DNA of 62,418 nucleotides, taken from positions 1 to 62,418 of the forward strand of contig CALUIS010000019.1 in NCBI GenBank assembly GCA_944320765.1. Reading direction: 5' to 3'. Position 1 is the first letter of the stretch, and the number at the start of each line of letters is the position of its first letter. Shown piece by piece: positions 27,611-35,784 of the stretch. The position numbers were made by a program, and so were the translations under genes. The notes under the pieces are model-generated. The model saw nothing but the letters and a program-made list of their open reading frames with translations. It made no database searches and was not told the DNA's origin. Source of the DNA: an uncultured Paraprevotella sp. Its GTDB lineage: Bacteria > Bacteroidota > Bacteroidia > Bacteroidales > Bacteroidaceae.

Positions 27611-28058
27611 GTTAAAAAACGGGCGCGGGAACTGTCCGTATGGAACATTTCTCCGCCACGGCGGGCGTTTTCGTGCGGCAAAAACGGAATTTCTTTGCTG
27701 AAAGAAATTTCTTTCTTGCCGCAAAGACGCAAATTTCTTGCCGCAAAGAAATTCCCGGAAGTGTGGAAAGCGGGGAAAAACGAGGCTTCAGGCCACCTTT
27801 CCTGTCTATTTGGGGCTTTCATCCGCACAAAATCCGGCTGACTTTTTGTCCGGCAATCCCCCGCCCGGCTGACGCGCCCCGCCGGTTGTCCGCACAAGTC
27901 CTCCCCCGCCGCGACAGGACGGAAGCGGAAACGGGAAATCCGTGTCATCCTGCCCTCCCGCCACGCCGCGAGAATCGCGCGTTTCCGTCCGCGCCCCGTC
28001 CCGCCCCCGTCTGCGCGATTCTCGCGCCCCCGATTTTGACATTCTGACAGAATGACAC
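27611..28058 (+). repeat. dispersed intergenic repeat, copy A
   Basis: About 448 bp matching copy B at 55838-56289 in the same orientation. Shared anchors in order: GTTAAAAAACGGG at the start; CTTTGCTGAAAGAAATTT; GCCGCAAAGACG; AAATTTCTTGCCGCAAAG; CGCGATTCTCGC; and TGACAGAATGACAC at the end. A small hairpin (TTTCTTT GCTG AAAGAAA) lies inside. No supported gene is seen, although the minus strand encodes similar peptides in both copies. The copy sits between the fimbrial operon and the invertible promoter region. Confidence 0.75.
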
Positions 28059-28164
28059 CACACGAAGGAAAAGGCTGGCACCGGACACAGCCGAAGAGCG
28101 AACCAAGACAAGCTGCCCCCTTCGCACGTGTCCCGTCAGAAAAAAGTATGGGAGGAGAAAAACA

Positions 28165-28184
28165 GTCGCTCTCTTGGGGGGAGA
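28165..28184 (+). repeat. left inverted repeat of the candidate promoter switch
   Basis: GTCGCTCTCTTGGGGGGAGA, a perfect 20-bp inverse match to 28381-28400. The arm overlaps a short self-complementary stretch (CGCTCTC with GAGAGCG, 28167-28187), a shape often bound by site-specific recombinases. Confidence 0.85.
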
Positions 28185-28380
28185 GCGATAGCCAGGACTT
28201 CTTCAATAGGTTTACCGGTGGCAAATGTATGGATTTGCAATGAGATAAGCAAGAAAATCGGACAAGAATTTTGCATCCGCCCGCGTTTTTTTGTTTTGTG
28301 TCCGTTACCATTCAAAACGTTTTGCCGGACTTGAATGGCTTTATATCGCTGGTAATAAGCGTGATGGGCCTCCCTGTGCG
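28185..28380. other. candidate invertible DNA segment (promoter switch)
   Basis: A 196-bp non-coding segment enclosed by perfect 20-bp inverted repeats, directly upstream of an 880-residue surface protein gene. It carries one good promoter, on the minus strand, facing away from that gene. Inverting the segment would move the -7 box to about 28336-28343, facing the gene with a leader of roughly 140 nt. This is the layout of phase-variable promoters in Bacteroides. An 8-bp inverted repeat (CCATTCAA at 28308-28315, TTGAATGG at 28331-28338) lies inside. No invertase gene is in the window. Confidence 0.78.
28222..28253 (-). promoter_or_regulatory. promoter inside the candidate invertible segment
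   Basis: The minus strand reads CTTG (plus-strand 28250-28253), a 20-nt spacer, then TACATTTG (plus-strand 28222-28229), a good match to TTTG-n19-21-TAnnTTTG. In the orientation given it drives transcription leftwards into repeat copy A, where no gene is supported. Confidence 0.75.
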
Positions 28381-28400
28381 TCTCCCCCCAAGAGAGCGAC
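28381..28400 (-). repeat. right inverted repeat of the candidate promoter switch
   Basis: TCTCCCCCCAAGAGAGCGAC, the exact reverse complement of 28165-28184. It ends 88 nt before the ATG of the downstream surface protein. Confidence 0.85.
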
Positions 28401-28488
28401 CTTAAATCCGGCGGGAAACACAGGCTGATTAGGCGGAAGAAGAACAGTGATTAACGACTGATATACATTAACTAATTTCTAAATCAAA

Positions 28489-31131
28489 ATGAAAAAACAA
28501 GTACTTAGTGCCTTGGCATTATGCACATGCCTTGGCGTGGCGCAAGCCCAGACCGACGTGACGAGCCAGTATCTCGTCAACCCGTCGTTCGAGGAAAATG
28601 TCTCCTATACGGCAGACGCACAAGCAACAAACATTGAAACGGGGGGTAAAATCCAAAATGATTATGCAGACAATGGCTGGACAAGGACATCTGCAATCCA
28701 AGATTGGGGAATCTCTACCACAATGGCATACGGGACAGCCGTCACACTTGATAGCAAATCCATTCCGGCAACAGCCCCGGAAGAAAATGGAACTGCAGGC
28801 TTGGCCATGATGGCATCATGGGGCGGAGCCATCACTTACCAGCAAGATGCAAAAAGCGAATTGCCGGCAGGGTGCTACAAGTTACAATGCAACGTCTACA
28901 ACGCCGGAAGCGGAGATGTACTTCAAGCCTCGAATTTTGGTTTCGTGACAGACAGCAAAAGCTACCTCTCCCCCAAATCCTCATTTACCAAAGCCACATG
29001 GAGTACAGAAGAAATCACATTTTACTTGCCAGAACAAACAAGTGGCAAAATACAAATAGGAATTACCACACGGAATGCCGGCGCAGCAGAACAGCCGCTT
29101 CTCATTTATGATAATGTGAAGCTTTACACTCTTACTCCGTCTTTGGAGGAACCTGCCGATCTTACACTTAATGTAGGAACAGACAAAGATTCCTGGAACG
29201 GCAGTGGTACAACTACAGTAGGAGGAATTTCTGTAGTTGAAAGATACAATGAAAATCACTTTACAGGAAATGCTTTAAAACAGACTGTCTCTGGACTACT
29301 GAGCGGAATCTACAAAATGGAACTTTACGCCAATGCTTCTTGTGCAGATTGGAATTGTACGCCAGTGGCTGACGAAGGATCTACCGAATGTACGTACGTT
29401 TCTGTAAATGGAGAAAAAAAAGGAATTCCTGTCTATACGAGAAGAGGAATTAGTAGCCCAGACATTATCACGTTCTATGGCATTGAAGTCTCTGAGGATG
29501 GGACTCTCACCATCAGCATTGACAACGAGAAGCAAGGGGCGAATTGGATTATTACCCAAATCAAATCTTTAACTTACCAAGGAACCACGGATAAAATTAC
29601 AGCCTTGGAATATGAAGTGGAACCGCGTATAGCCAAGGCAAAAAAATACGTGATCGACTGCCCGAAAGGTGTCGCAGCCATTGTAAATACAGCTATCTCA
29701 CAGGGCGAGGGCGCAGTGAGTGGAAACGATGCCAATGAAATGAACGTTGCCATTGTTTCGCTGGACAACGCTATTGAACTGGCAGAAGCGACCATTCCGG
29801 TTGCGGAAGATTTGGAAGCCTTAATCGTAACTTGCGAAAACACCAGTGAACATTCTTATGCCGCAAGCAATGTAGCTACTACATTCCAAACTGCTATTAA
29901 GGACGCCCAACAAGTTTTGAATGAATCTACTAAAAAAGATGAATTTTCTAATGCAACCCTCAGTTTGGAGAAAGCACGTCAAGAGTATCTACTCAACGCA
30001 AAACCGAAAATTGACCACTCACTCGACTACAGCTTCCTCATAGACGGTGCATGCGACTCCAAAGACGGATGGACCAAAACTTACAAAACAGTGTTGGAGA
30101 ATGCACAAGACAATTATGGAATACAGAACAATACAAATAAGAACAACGGCGAACTCACCAGCAACTCTTATCTGGAAACTTGGACTCCAGATTCAAAAGA
30201 CGGACAAGCCAACATGTACGGCACAGGACAACTGTACTACACGGCCAAAAACCTGCCCGCTGGACACTACAGAATCTCAGCCTATACATTTGATGATACC
30301 AAAAGTGGCGTAGTCAATTTCTTCGTGAACGATCAGAAAGTACAAATAGATGCTACAACAAACTTATTTTCTCTCAGCGTCATTGATGATATCGCTATCA
30401 ACTCAGACACCGAGACCAAAATCGGACTGGAAATTACAGAAGCTGGCAAGACACATTGGGTCGGTATCACCCACATAAAATTGGAATATCTATCCGCCCT
30501 CGAATCCGAAGTATCCCTCAACATCACCGAAGCCGGATGGGCAACCCTGATTCTGCCGTTCGAGGCTGAAGTTCCAGAGAATGTAACGGCTTATACCTGC
30601 GATGCGGTAGGCGAAGTAGAAAACGGCGTGGCCACCCTGACACTGACGGAAGCCGACAAGCTGGAAGCCAACACCCCGTACATTCTGCAAGGCACGGAAG
30701 GAAAATATGAATTCCAGGGAAAGAGCGTGGCTGCGGAAGATTCTTACACAGAAGGATTGCTCACCGGTACACTGGTAGAGATGACAGCAGAAGAAGGCAC
30801 TTACGTACTCCAGAACCAAACCAAGGGCGTAGGCTTCTACAAAGTAGGAAGCGATGCAGCCTCACAGCCTACAGTCGGAGCTAACCGTGTATACCTGAAA
30901 GCCGAAGCAGCCGCAGCCGGAAGCAACGTACAAGCCTTTATCCTGAAGAGCATTGACGGCGACGGCACGACCACGGGTATCGACAGCACCTTGGCTGAAG
31001 AAGACGCCACGGTGAACGTGTACAACCTCAACGGCATCCTCGTGCGTGAGAACGTGAAGATGAACGAAGCTCTGAACGGCCTGCAAAAAGGCATCTATAT
31101 CGTGAACGGTACAAAGAAAGCTGTGAAGTAA
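28489..31131 (+). CDS. large exported surface protein under the candidate promoter switch
   Basis: An 880-residue protein with signal peptide MKKQVLSALALCTCLGVAQAQ. The first 220 residues resemble a carbohydrate-binding, galactose-binding-like fold (YLVNPSFEE, then LPAGCYKLQCNVYN, then YDNVKLY). A second similar domain (about 220-365) and a helical stretch (about 365-505) follow, then a third beta domain. From about residue 675 (EVSLNITEAGWATLILPFE) to the end runs a C-terminal module common to many Bacteroidales surface proteins, closing with GLQKGIYIVNGTKKAVK. The 5' two thirds are clearly more AT-rich than the last 600 bp and the neighbours. Its ligand is unknown; an adhesin is the likeliest role. 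Confidence 0.75.
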   Translation: MKKQVLSALALCTCLGVAQAQTDVTSQYLVNPSFEENVSYTADAQATNIETGGKIQNDYADNGWTRTSAIQDWGISTTMAYGTAVTLDSKSIPATAPEENGTAGLAMMASWGGAITYQQDAKSELPAGCYKLQCNVYNAGSGDVLQASNFGFVTDSKSYLSPKSSFTKATWSTEEITFYLPEQTSGKIQIGITTRNAGAAEQPLLIYDNVKLYTLTPSLEEPADLTLNVGTDKDSWNGSGTTTVGGISVVERYNENHFTGNALKQTVSGLLSGIYKMELYANASCADWNCTPVADEGSTECTYVSVNGEKKGIPVYTRRGISSPDIITFYGIEVSEDGTLTISIDNEKQGANWIITQIKSLTYQGTTDKITALEYEVEPRIAKAKKYVIDCPKGVAAIVNTAISQGEGAVSGNDANEMNVAIVSLDNAIELAEATIPVAEDLEALIVTCENTSEHSYAASNVATTFQTAIKDAQQVLNESTKKDEFSNATLSLEKARQEYLLNAKPKIDHSLDYSFLIDGACDSKDGWTKTYKTVLENAQDNYGIQNNTNKNNGELTSNSYLETWTPDSKDGQANMYGTGQLYYTAKNLPAGHYRISAYTFDDTKSGVVNFFVNDQKVQIDATTNLFSLSVIDDIAINSDTETKIGLEITEAGKTHWVGITHIKLEYLSALESEVSLNITEAGWATLILPFEAEVPENVTAYTCDAVGEVENGVATLTLTEADKLEANTPYILQGTEGKYEFQGKSVAAEDSYTEGLLTGTLVEMTAEEGTYVLQNQTKGVGFYKVGSDAASQPTVGANRVYLKAEAAAAGSNVQAFILKSIDGDGTTTGIDSTLAEEDATVNVYNLNGILVRENVKMNEALNGLQKGIYIVNGTKKAVK

Positions 31132-31168
31132 ACCATCCGATTAATATAACCCTTAAAAACAAAAAGAA

Positions 31169-31327
31169 ATGAAAAAGAAACAATATATTCAGCCAGAAGT
31201 TGCTGTAAGTCTGTTGGAAACCAGTCAGATGATGGCGTCAAGCCTCGGACGCTTTGAAGATTCGGCAGATGCCCGTCTGGACGTATTAGTAAACGAGAAC
31301 AGCTTCACCGACATCTGGGGAAATTGA
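31169..31327 (+). CDS. 52-residue peptide of a Bacteroidales small-protein type
   Basis: A short ORF starting 37 nt after the surface protein stop, with an A-rich leader (AACAAAAAGAA) as for its neighbours. The product starts MKKKQYIQPEVAVSLLETSQ, continues MMASSLGRFEDSADARLDVL and ends TDIWGN. It has no signal peptide and no membrane segment. I recall similar short proteins (basic start, Y-x-x-P, a leucine-rich stretch, a small-residue turn, then an acidic tail) next to exported proteins in Bacteroides and Prevotella, but I know no function. A leader-core design as in ribosomal peptides is possible and untested. Confidence 0.7.
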   Translation: MKKKQYIQPEVAVSLLETSQMMASSLGRFEDSADARLDVLVNENSFTDIWGN

Positions 31328-31354
31328 TGCGATAGCTTGACATCAATGTAAAAG

Positions 31355-31386
31355 GAAAGGCGGGCCTCACGCGGTCCGCCTTTCTT
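31355..31386. terminator. bidirectional terminator between the small peptide gene and argF'
   Basis: A 12-bp stem (31355-31366 with 31373-31384, one G-U pair) with a 6-nt loop carries AAA on one side and TTTCTT on the other. It separates two convergent units. Confidence 0.85.
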
Positions 31387-31409
31387 ACGTTCTGTCCAAA
31401 GGAGAGGAA

Positions 31410-32372
31410 TCACAACGCCTCCAACATGCGCTTGAGTACCACCGTGGCCGAAATCTCGCGGTTGGCGGCCTCGGGGATGACCAGCGACTGCGGACTCTCA
31501 ATCACGTCGTCCGTCACAATCATGTTGCGGCGCACGGGCAGGCAGTGCATGAAGTAGGCGTTGTCCGTCACGGCCATGTGGGCGGCATCCACCGTCCAGC
31601 CCATGTCCTTGCTCAGCACCTTGCCGTAGTCCTCCGGGCGCGTCACGCCGGGGCAGCTCCAGTTCTTGGCGTAGATGAAGTCCGCGCCCTCGAACGCCTT
31701 CATCTGGTCGTACTCCACGCGGGCGTTCCCCACGAACTTCGGGTCGAGTTCATAGCCCTCGGGGTGCGTCACGACGAAGTCCACGTCGGCGGCGTTCATC
31801 CACTGCGCGAAGCTGTTGGGCACGGCCTGCGGCAACGCCTTGGGATGCGGCGCCCAGGACAGCACCACCTTGGGGCGCGGCTTGCGCTTGTACTCCTCGA
31901 TGGTGATCAGGTCGGCAAAGGCCTGCAGGGGATGCACCGTGGCACTCTCCATGAAGAACACGGGCCGGCCGGAATACTTGATGAACTGGTTCAGGATTTT
32001 CTCCTCGTAGTCGTCCTTGCGGCTCTCGAAGGTGGCAAACGAGCGCACGCCGATGAGGTCGCAATAGCAGCCCATCACGGGAATGGCCTCGAGCAGATGC
32101 TCGCTCTTGTCGCCGTCCATGATGACGCCGCGCTCCGTCTCCAGCTTCCACGCCCCTTGGTTCACGTCGAGCACGATGACGTTCATGCCCAGGTTCATGG
32201 CCGCCTTCTGCGTGCTGAGGCGGGTGCGCAGGCTGTTGTTGAAGAAGATGAGCAGGGCGGTCTTGTTGCGCCCCAACGCCTGGTATTGGAAACGGTCCTT
32301 CTTCACCGCCGCCGCCTCGGCCAGAGCCGCCCGAAGGTCGCCCAGGTCCTCTACGTTCTGAAATACTCTCAT
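31410..32372 (-). CDS. argF': N-succinyl-(or acetyl-)ornithine carbamoyltransferase
   Basis: A 320-residue transcarbamylase acting on an N-acylated ornithine, the Bacteroidetes variant of the arginine pathway. Signatures are FFNNSLRTRLST (residues 43-54), MHCLPVRRNM and VIESPQS. In the related enzymes the residue at position 90 sets the acyl group: as I recall, glutamate in acetyl-specific and proline in the B. fragilis succinyl-specific enzyme. Here the stretch is DGDKSEHLLEA with Ser90, which fits succinylornithine. It is the last gene of the long arg/pro run. Confidence 0.9.
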   Translation of the reverse strand: MRVFQNVEDLGDLRAALAEAAAVKKDRFQYQALGRNKTALLIFFNNSLRTRLSTQKAAMNLGMNVIVLDVNQGAWKLETERGVIMDGDKSEHLLEAIPVMGCYCDLIGVRSFATFESRKDDYEEKILNQFIKYSGRPVFFMESATVHPLQAFADLITIEEYKRKPRPKVVLSWAPHPKALPQAVPNSFAQWMNAADVDFVVTHPEGYELDPKFVGNARVEYDQMKAFEGADFIYAKNWSCPGVTRPEDYGKVLSKDMGWTVDAAHMAVTDNAYFMHCLPVRRNMIVTDDVIESPQSLVIPEAANREISATVVLKRMLEAL

Positions 32373-32405
32373 AATTTTTCTGAATTTGATGATGATACAT
32401 AACCG

Positions 32406-33656
32406 TTATTTGGGGCGCACCTGCCCGTCGCCCCGAACCAGCCACTTGTAGGTGGTGATTTCCTCCAACGCCATGGGGCCGCGGGCGTGCAGCTTCTGCG
32501 TGCTGATGCCGATTTCAGCCCCCAGCCCGAACTGCGCCCCGTCGGTGAACGAGGTCGGCGCGTTGACGTAGACGCAAGCCGCGTCCACCATCTGCTGGAA
32601 GCGGGCGGCGGCCTCAGCGTCTTCCGTCACGATGCACTCGCTGTGGCCCGACCCGAAGCGGGCGATGTGCGCCAACGCCTCATCCAGCGAGGCCACGGTC
32701 CGGACGGCCATCTTGTAGTCCATGAACTCCGTGCCGTAATGCTCATCCATGGCCGCCTCCAGCAGGTCGGCGGGATAATGGCCGTCCAAGGCAGCCAAGG
32801 CCGGCGCGTCGGCATAAATCCGCACCCGGCTCTCCGCCAAGGGGGCGCACAAGGCCGGCAGGTCGGCCAGGCGGCTTTCATGCACCAGCAGGCTGTCCAG
32901 CGCGTTGCACACGCTGACGCGGCGCGTCTTGGCGTTGTTCACGATGGCCGTCCCCTTCCGCAGGTCGCCGCCCGCATCGAAGTAAGTGTGGCAGACACCC
33001 GCCCCCGTCTCGATGACCGGGATGCGGGCGTTGTCCCGTACATAGTCAATCAGCGAACGGCCTCCACGCGGGATGAGCAGGTCCACATAGCCCCGGGCCT
33101 GCAGCAGCGAGGCCGTGGCCTCCCGGTCGGCCGGCAGGAGCGTCAGCGTGTCGGGGTTCATCCCGAAACGCTCCAGCACCCCGTGGATGACCTCCACGAT
33201 GGCCCGGTTGGAACAGTCGGCGTCGCGCCCGCCTTTCAGCACACACGCACTCCCGGCCTTCAGGCAGAGGGAGAAAACGTCGAACGTCACGTTGGGCCGC
33301 GCCTCATAAATGACCCCGATGACCCCGAAAGGCACGCTCACGCGCTTCAAGTCCAGCCCGTTGGGCAGCACGGTGTGCTTCAGCACCCGTCCCAGCGGGG
33401 AGGGAAGCTCCGCCACGTGCCGCGTGTCGGAGGCAATGCCTTGGATACGTTCCGCCGTCAGCTTCAGGCGGTCGTACAACGGGTTATCCGGCGACATGCG
33501 GGCCAGGTCGCGGGCGTTCTCGGCCAGGATGTACTCCGTCCGCGCCACAGCCTCGTCGGCCACGGCCCGCAGCACCTCGTTCACCCGTTCCACCGGCCAC
33601 TGCAACAAGCCGCGCCCGGCCTTCTTCGCTCTCTCATATAAATGTGTCAAGTCCAT
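32406..33656 (-). CDS. proA: glutamate-5-semialdehyde dehydrogenase (ProA)
   Basis: ProA reduces gamma-glutamyl phosphate to glutamate-5-semialdehyde with NADPH, the second step of proline synthesis. The 416-residue protein has the aldehyde-dehydrogenase-like fold with [40 protein letters not shown], and [28 protein letters not shown] near the C terminus is typical. It starts 12 nt after proB, the enzyme that makes its unstable substrate. Confidence 0.96.
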   Translation of the reverse strand: MDLTHLYERAKKAGRGLLQWPVERVNEVLRAVADEAVARTEYILAENARDLARMSPDNPLYDRLKLTAERIQGIASDTRHVAELPSPLGRVLKHTVLPNGLDLKRVSVPFGVIGVIYEARPNVTFDVFSLCLKAGSACVLKGGRDADCSNRAIVEVIHGVLERFGMNPDTLTLLPADREATASLLQARGYVDLLIPRGGRSLIDYVRDNARIPVIETGAGVCHTYFDAGGDLRKGTAIVNNAKTRRVSVCNALDSLLVHESRLADLPALCAPLAESRVRIYADAPALAALDGHYPADLLEAAMDEHYGTEFMDYKMAVRTVASLDEALAHIARFGSGHSECIVTEDAEAAARFQQMVDAACVYVNAPTSFTDGAQFGLGAEIGISTQKLHARGPMALEEITTYKWLVRGDGQVRPK

Positions 33657-33668
33657 AAGCTTCTGTCT

Positions 33669-34763
33669 TTATTCCAAATACAAATAATCATAATGCACCA
33701 GCGGCTTGCAGTCGTGCCGGCCCAGCAGCCGGCAGGCCTCCGCGCTGCCGTAGGCCGCACGACCCACGCCCAGCTTCCGCCCGTCCGGCGACATGACGCA
33801 CACCAGGTCGTCTTTCTCGAAATCGCCCTCGATGCGGGTCACACCCACGGGCAGGATGCTCACGGCACGGTCGCCGCACACGGCCTCCACGGCCTTCTCG
33901 TTCAGGAAAATCCGCCCCTTGGCGAATCCCGAACTGTGGGCAATCCACTTCTTCACGCTCGACACGCCGCCCTCACGCGGCGCAAAACGAGTGCATACCA
34001 CGCTGCCGGGATGGAGCATCAAGTCCACCAACACCTGCTCGCGGCGGCCGTTGGCGATGACCACCTCAATCCCCTCGTCGGCCACCTTGCGGGCGATGCC
34101 GCACTTGGTCTGCATCCCCCCGCGGCCGAAGCCGGACTTCTCCGTGCGGATGTATTCGCTCAGGTCGCGGTCCGGCTCCACCTCGCGGATGACCTCCACC
34201 CCCGGCTCGCCCGGCGTGCCGTCATAGATGCCGTCCACGTTGCTCAGGATGACCAGCGCCTGCACGTCCATCATCGTGGCAATCAAGCCGGACAGCTCGT
34301 CGTTGTCCGTGAACATCAGCTCGGTGACGCTGATGGTGTCGTTCTCGTTCACGATGGGGATGACCCCGTTCTCCAACATCACCATCATGCAGTTCCGCTG
34401 GTTCAGGTAGTGGCGGCGCGTGCCGAAGTTCTCCTTCATCGTCAGCACCTGCCCCACGTGCAGCCCATGCTCGCGGAACAGCTCGTAATAGCGGTTGATG
34501 AGCTTGGCCTGACCCACGGCGGAAAAGAGCTGGCGCTGGTCCACGCTGTCCATCTTGCGCGAGGCGACGCCCTTCAGCTCCCCCCGCCCGCTGGCCACGG
34601 CACCGGAGGAGACCAGAATCACCTCGATGCCGGCCCGGCGCAGCTCGGCCACCTGGTCCACCAGGGCCGACATGCGCGTGACGTCGAGCGCCCCGTCCTT
34701 GCGGGTCAGCACATTGCTACCAATCTTGACGGCTATACGTTTATACGGATGTGACATGCCCAT
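33669..34763 (-). CDS. proB: glutamate 5-kinase (ProB)
   Basis: ProB phosphorylates glutamate, the committed and normally proline-inhibited step of proline synthesis. The 364-residue protein has an amino-acid kinase domain (KIGSNVLTRKDG, VSSGAVASGRGEL, IPIVNENDTIS, and FGRGGMQTK) and a C-terminal PUA domain (about residues 275-360). Either Met1 or the Met of MSHPYK two codons later could start translation. It lies 3 nt downstream of proC and 12 nt upstream of proA, so all three proline genes are contiguous. Confidence 0.95.
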   Translation of the reverse strand: MGMSHPYKRIAVKIGSNVLTRKDGALDVTRMSALVDQVAELRRAGIEVILVSSGAVASGRGELKGVASRKMDSVDQRQLFSAVGQAKLINRYYELFREHGLHVGQVLTMKENFGTRRHYLNQRNCMMVMLENGVIPIVNENDTISVTELMFTDNDELSGLIATMMDVQALVILSNVDGIYDGTPGEPGVEVIREVEPDRDLSEYIRTEKSGFGRGGMQTKCGIARKVADEGIEVVIANGRREQVLVDLMLHPGSVVCTRFAPREGGVSSVKKWIAHSSGFAKGRIFLNEKAVEAVCGDRAVSILPVGVTRIEGDFEKDDLVCVMSPDGRKLGVGRAAYGSAEACRLLGRHDCKPLVHYDYLYLE

Positions 34764-34766
34764 CGC

Positions 34767-35564
34767 CTACTTTTTCAAAGAGGCTCTCAACCCCTTGATG
34801 ACACTCTGGGTGAACCCGGCCTCCTCCATCGCGTTCAGGCCGCGGATGGTCAGCCCGCCCGGGGTGGTCACCTTGTCAATCTCCTCCTCGGGATGCTGCC
34901 CGCCCTCGGCCAGCAGGGCCACCGCGCCCTTGAGGGTCTGCATCATGACGCGCTGCGCGTCGCGGGCATAGAAGCCCAGCTCCACGCCGCCTTCCGTGGC
35001 CGCACGGATGTAGCGCATCACGTAAGCGATGCCGCACGACGACAAGGCCATGCCGGCGTTGATCAGCCGCTCGTCCACCAGCATCGCGTCGCCCAGCTCC
35101 TTGAAGATGGCCAAAATCCGCGCGTCCATCTCCGGCGTGGAGCATACGGACGTGATGAACGTCATGCCCTCCATCACGGCGATGGCCGTGTTCGGAATCA
35201 GATAGTACACGGCGGGATACTCGCCGTCGCCCCGGTCCAGATACTGGCACAACTGGGCCGTGCCGATGCCGCCGGCAATGGAGATGACCGCCTGGTTGTC
35301 GTAGTCCAACAAGCCCTTCACCTCCTCGATGACCTCCTGCAGCAGCCAGGGCTTCACGGCGAACAACACCACGTCCACGCCCTGTACGGCCTCCTTGTTG
35401 CCGGAAGCTATCTTCATCCCCGGAAATTCCTTCAGCAACGCATCGGTCTTCTCACGCGACGGGTCGGCCACCGTGATGTCCGACACTTCCACCAAGCTTC
35501 CTTTCGCCAGGCCGCGCGCCAACGCGCCTCCCATGTTCCCGGCACCAATAATCGCAAATTTCAT
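34767..35564 (-). CDS. proC: pyrroline-5-carboxylate reductase (ProC)
   Basis: ProC completes proline synthesis by reducing pyrroline-5-carboxylate. The 265-residue protein has an N-terminal nucleotide-binding stretch FAIIGAGNMGGALARG and the C-terminal signature VTTPGGLTIRGLNAMEEAGF. I chose the ATG of MKFAII, which has AGGAAAACG upstream; the 14 codons before it have no family match. The gene is separated from argD by about 220 bp holding a nested palindrome (35610-35748). Confidence 0.95.
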   Translation of the reverse strand: MKFAIIGAGNMGGALARGLAKGSLVEVSDITVADPSREKTDALLKEFPGMKIASGNKEAVQGVDVVLFAVKPWLLQEVIEEVKGLLDYDNQAVISIAGGIGTAQLCQYLDRGDGEYPAVYYLIPNTAIAVMEGMTFITSVCSTPEMDARILAIFKELGDAMLVDERLINAGMALSSCGIAYVMRYIRAATEGGVELGFYARDAQRVMMQTLKGAVALLAEGGQHPEEEIDKVTTPGGLTIRGLNAMEEAGFTQSVIKGLRASLKK

Positions 35565-35609
35565 ACTCGTTTTCCTCCTATTTTTAATATCTAATAAAGG
35601 ACGCAAGCG

Positions 35610-35748
35610 ACTGCTCCGCCTTGCAGGGGAGCTGGCCCATAGGGCCTGAGGGGTCTCACACCCACGAAAGCATCCACAGAAAGAATGCTTTTGCTGACGT
35701 GAAACCCCTCAGTCGCCCCGCGACAGCTCCCCTTTCAGGCGGAGCAGT
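35610..35748. repeat. nested palindromic intergenic element
   Basis: Three nested stems: outer arms of 25 bp with three mismatches (35610-35634 with 35724-35748), a middle stem of 14 bp with one mismatch (CTGAGGGGT-containing arm at 35646-35659 with 35699-35712) and an inner 7-bp stem (AAAGCAT at 35667-35673 with ATGCTTT at 35685-35691). It lies between argD and proC inside the operon and could fold into a tall hairpin in RNA. The look is that of a REP/MITE-like element. Confidence 0.8.
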
Positions 35749-35784
35749 TGTCCCTTTCATGTCCTTGACACGTTCCCTGTCTCC

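Noticed and set aside
25094..27724. An 876-codon minus-strand frame opposite the 1556-residue protein
   Set aside because: Low-complexity, Gly/Val/Arg-rich translation with no domain, fully antisense to a gene with signal peptide and repeats.
27538..28311. Minus-strand frame through repeat copy A as a real gene
   Set aside because: It crosses the left inverted repeat and the promoter box, has no domain, and matches copy B in more than one frame. Kept only as a question under the repeat finding.
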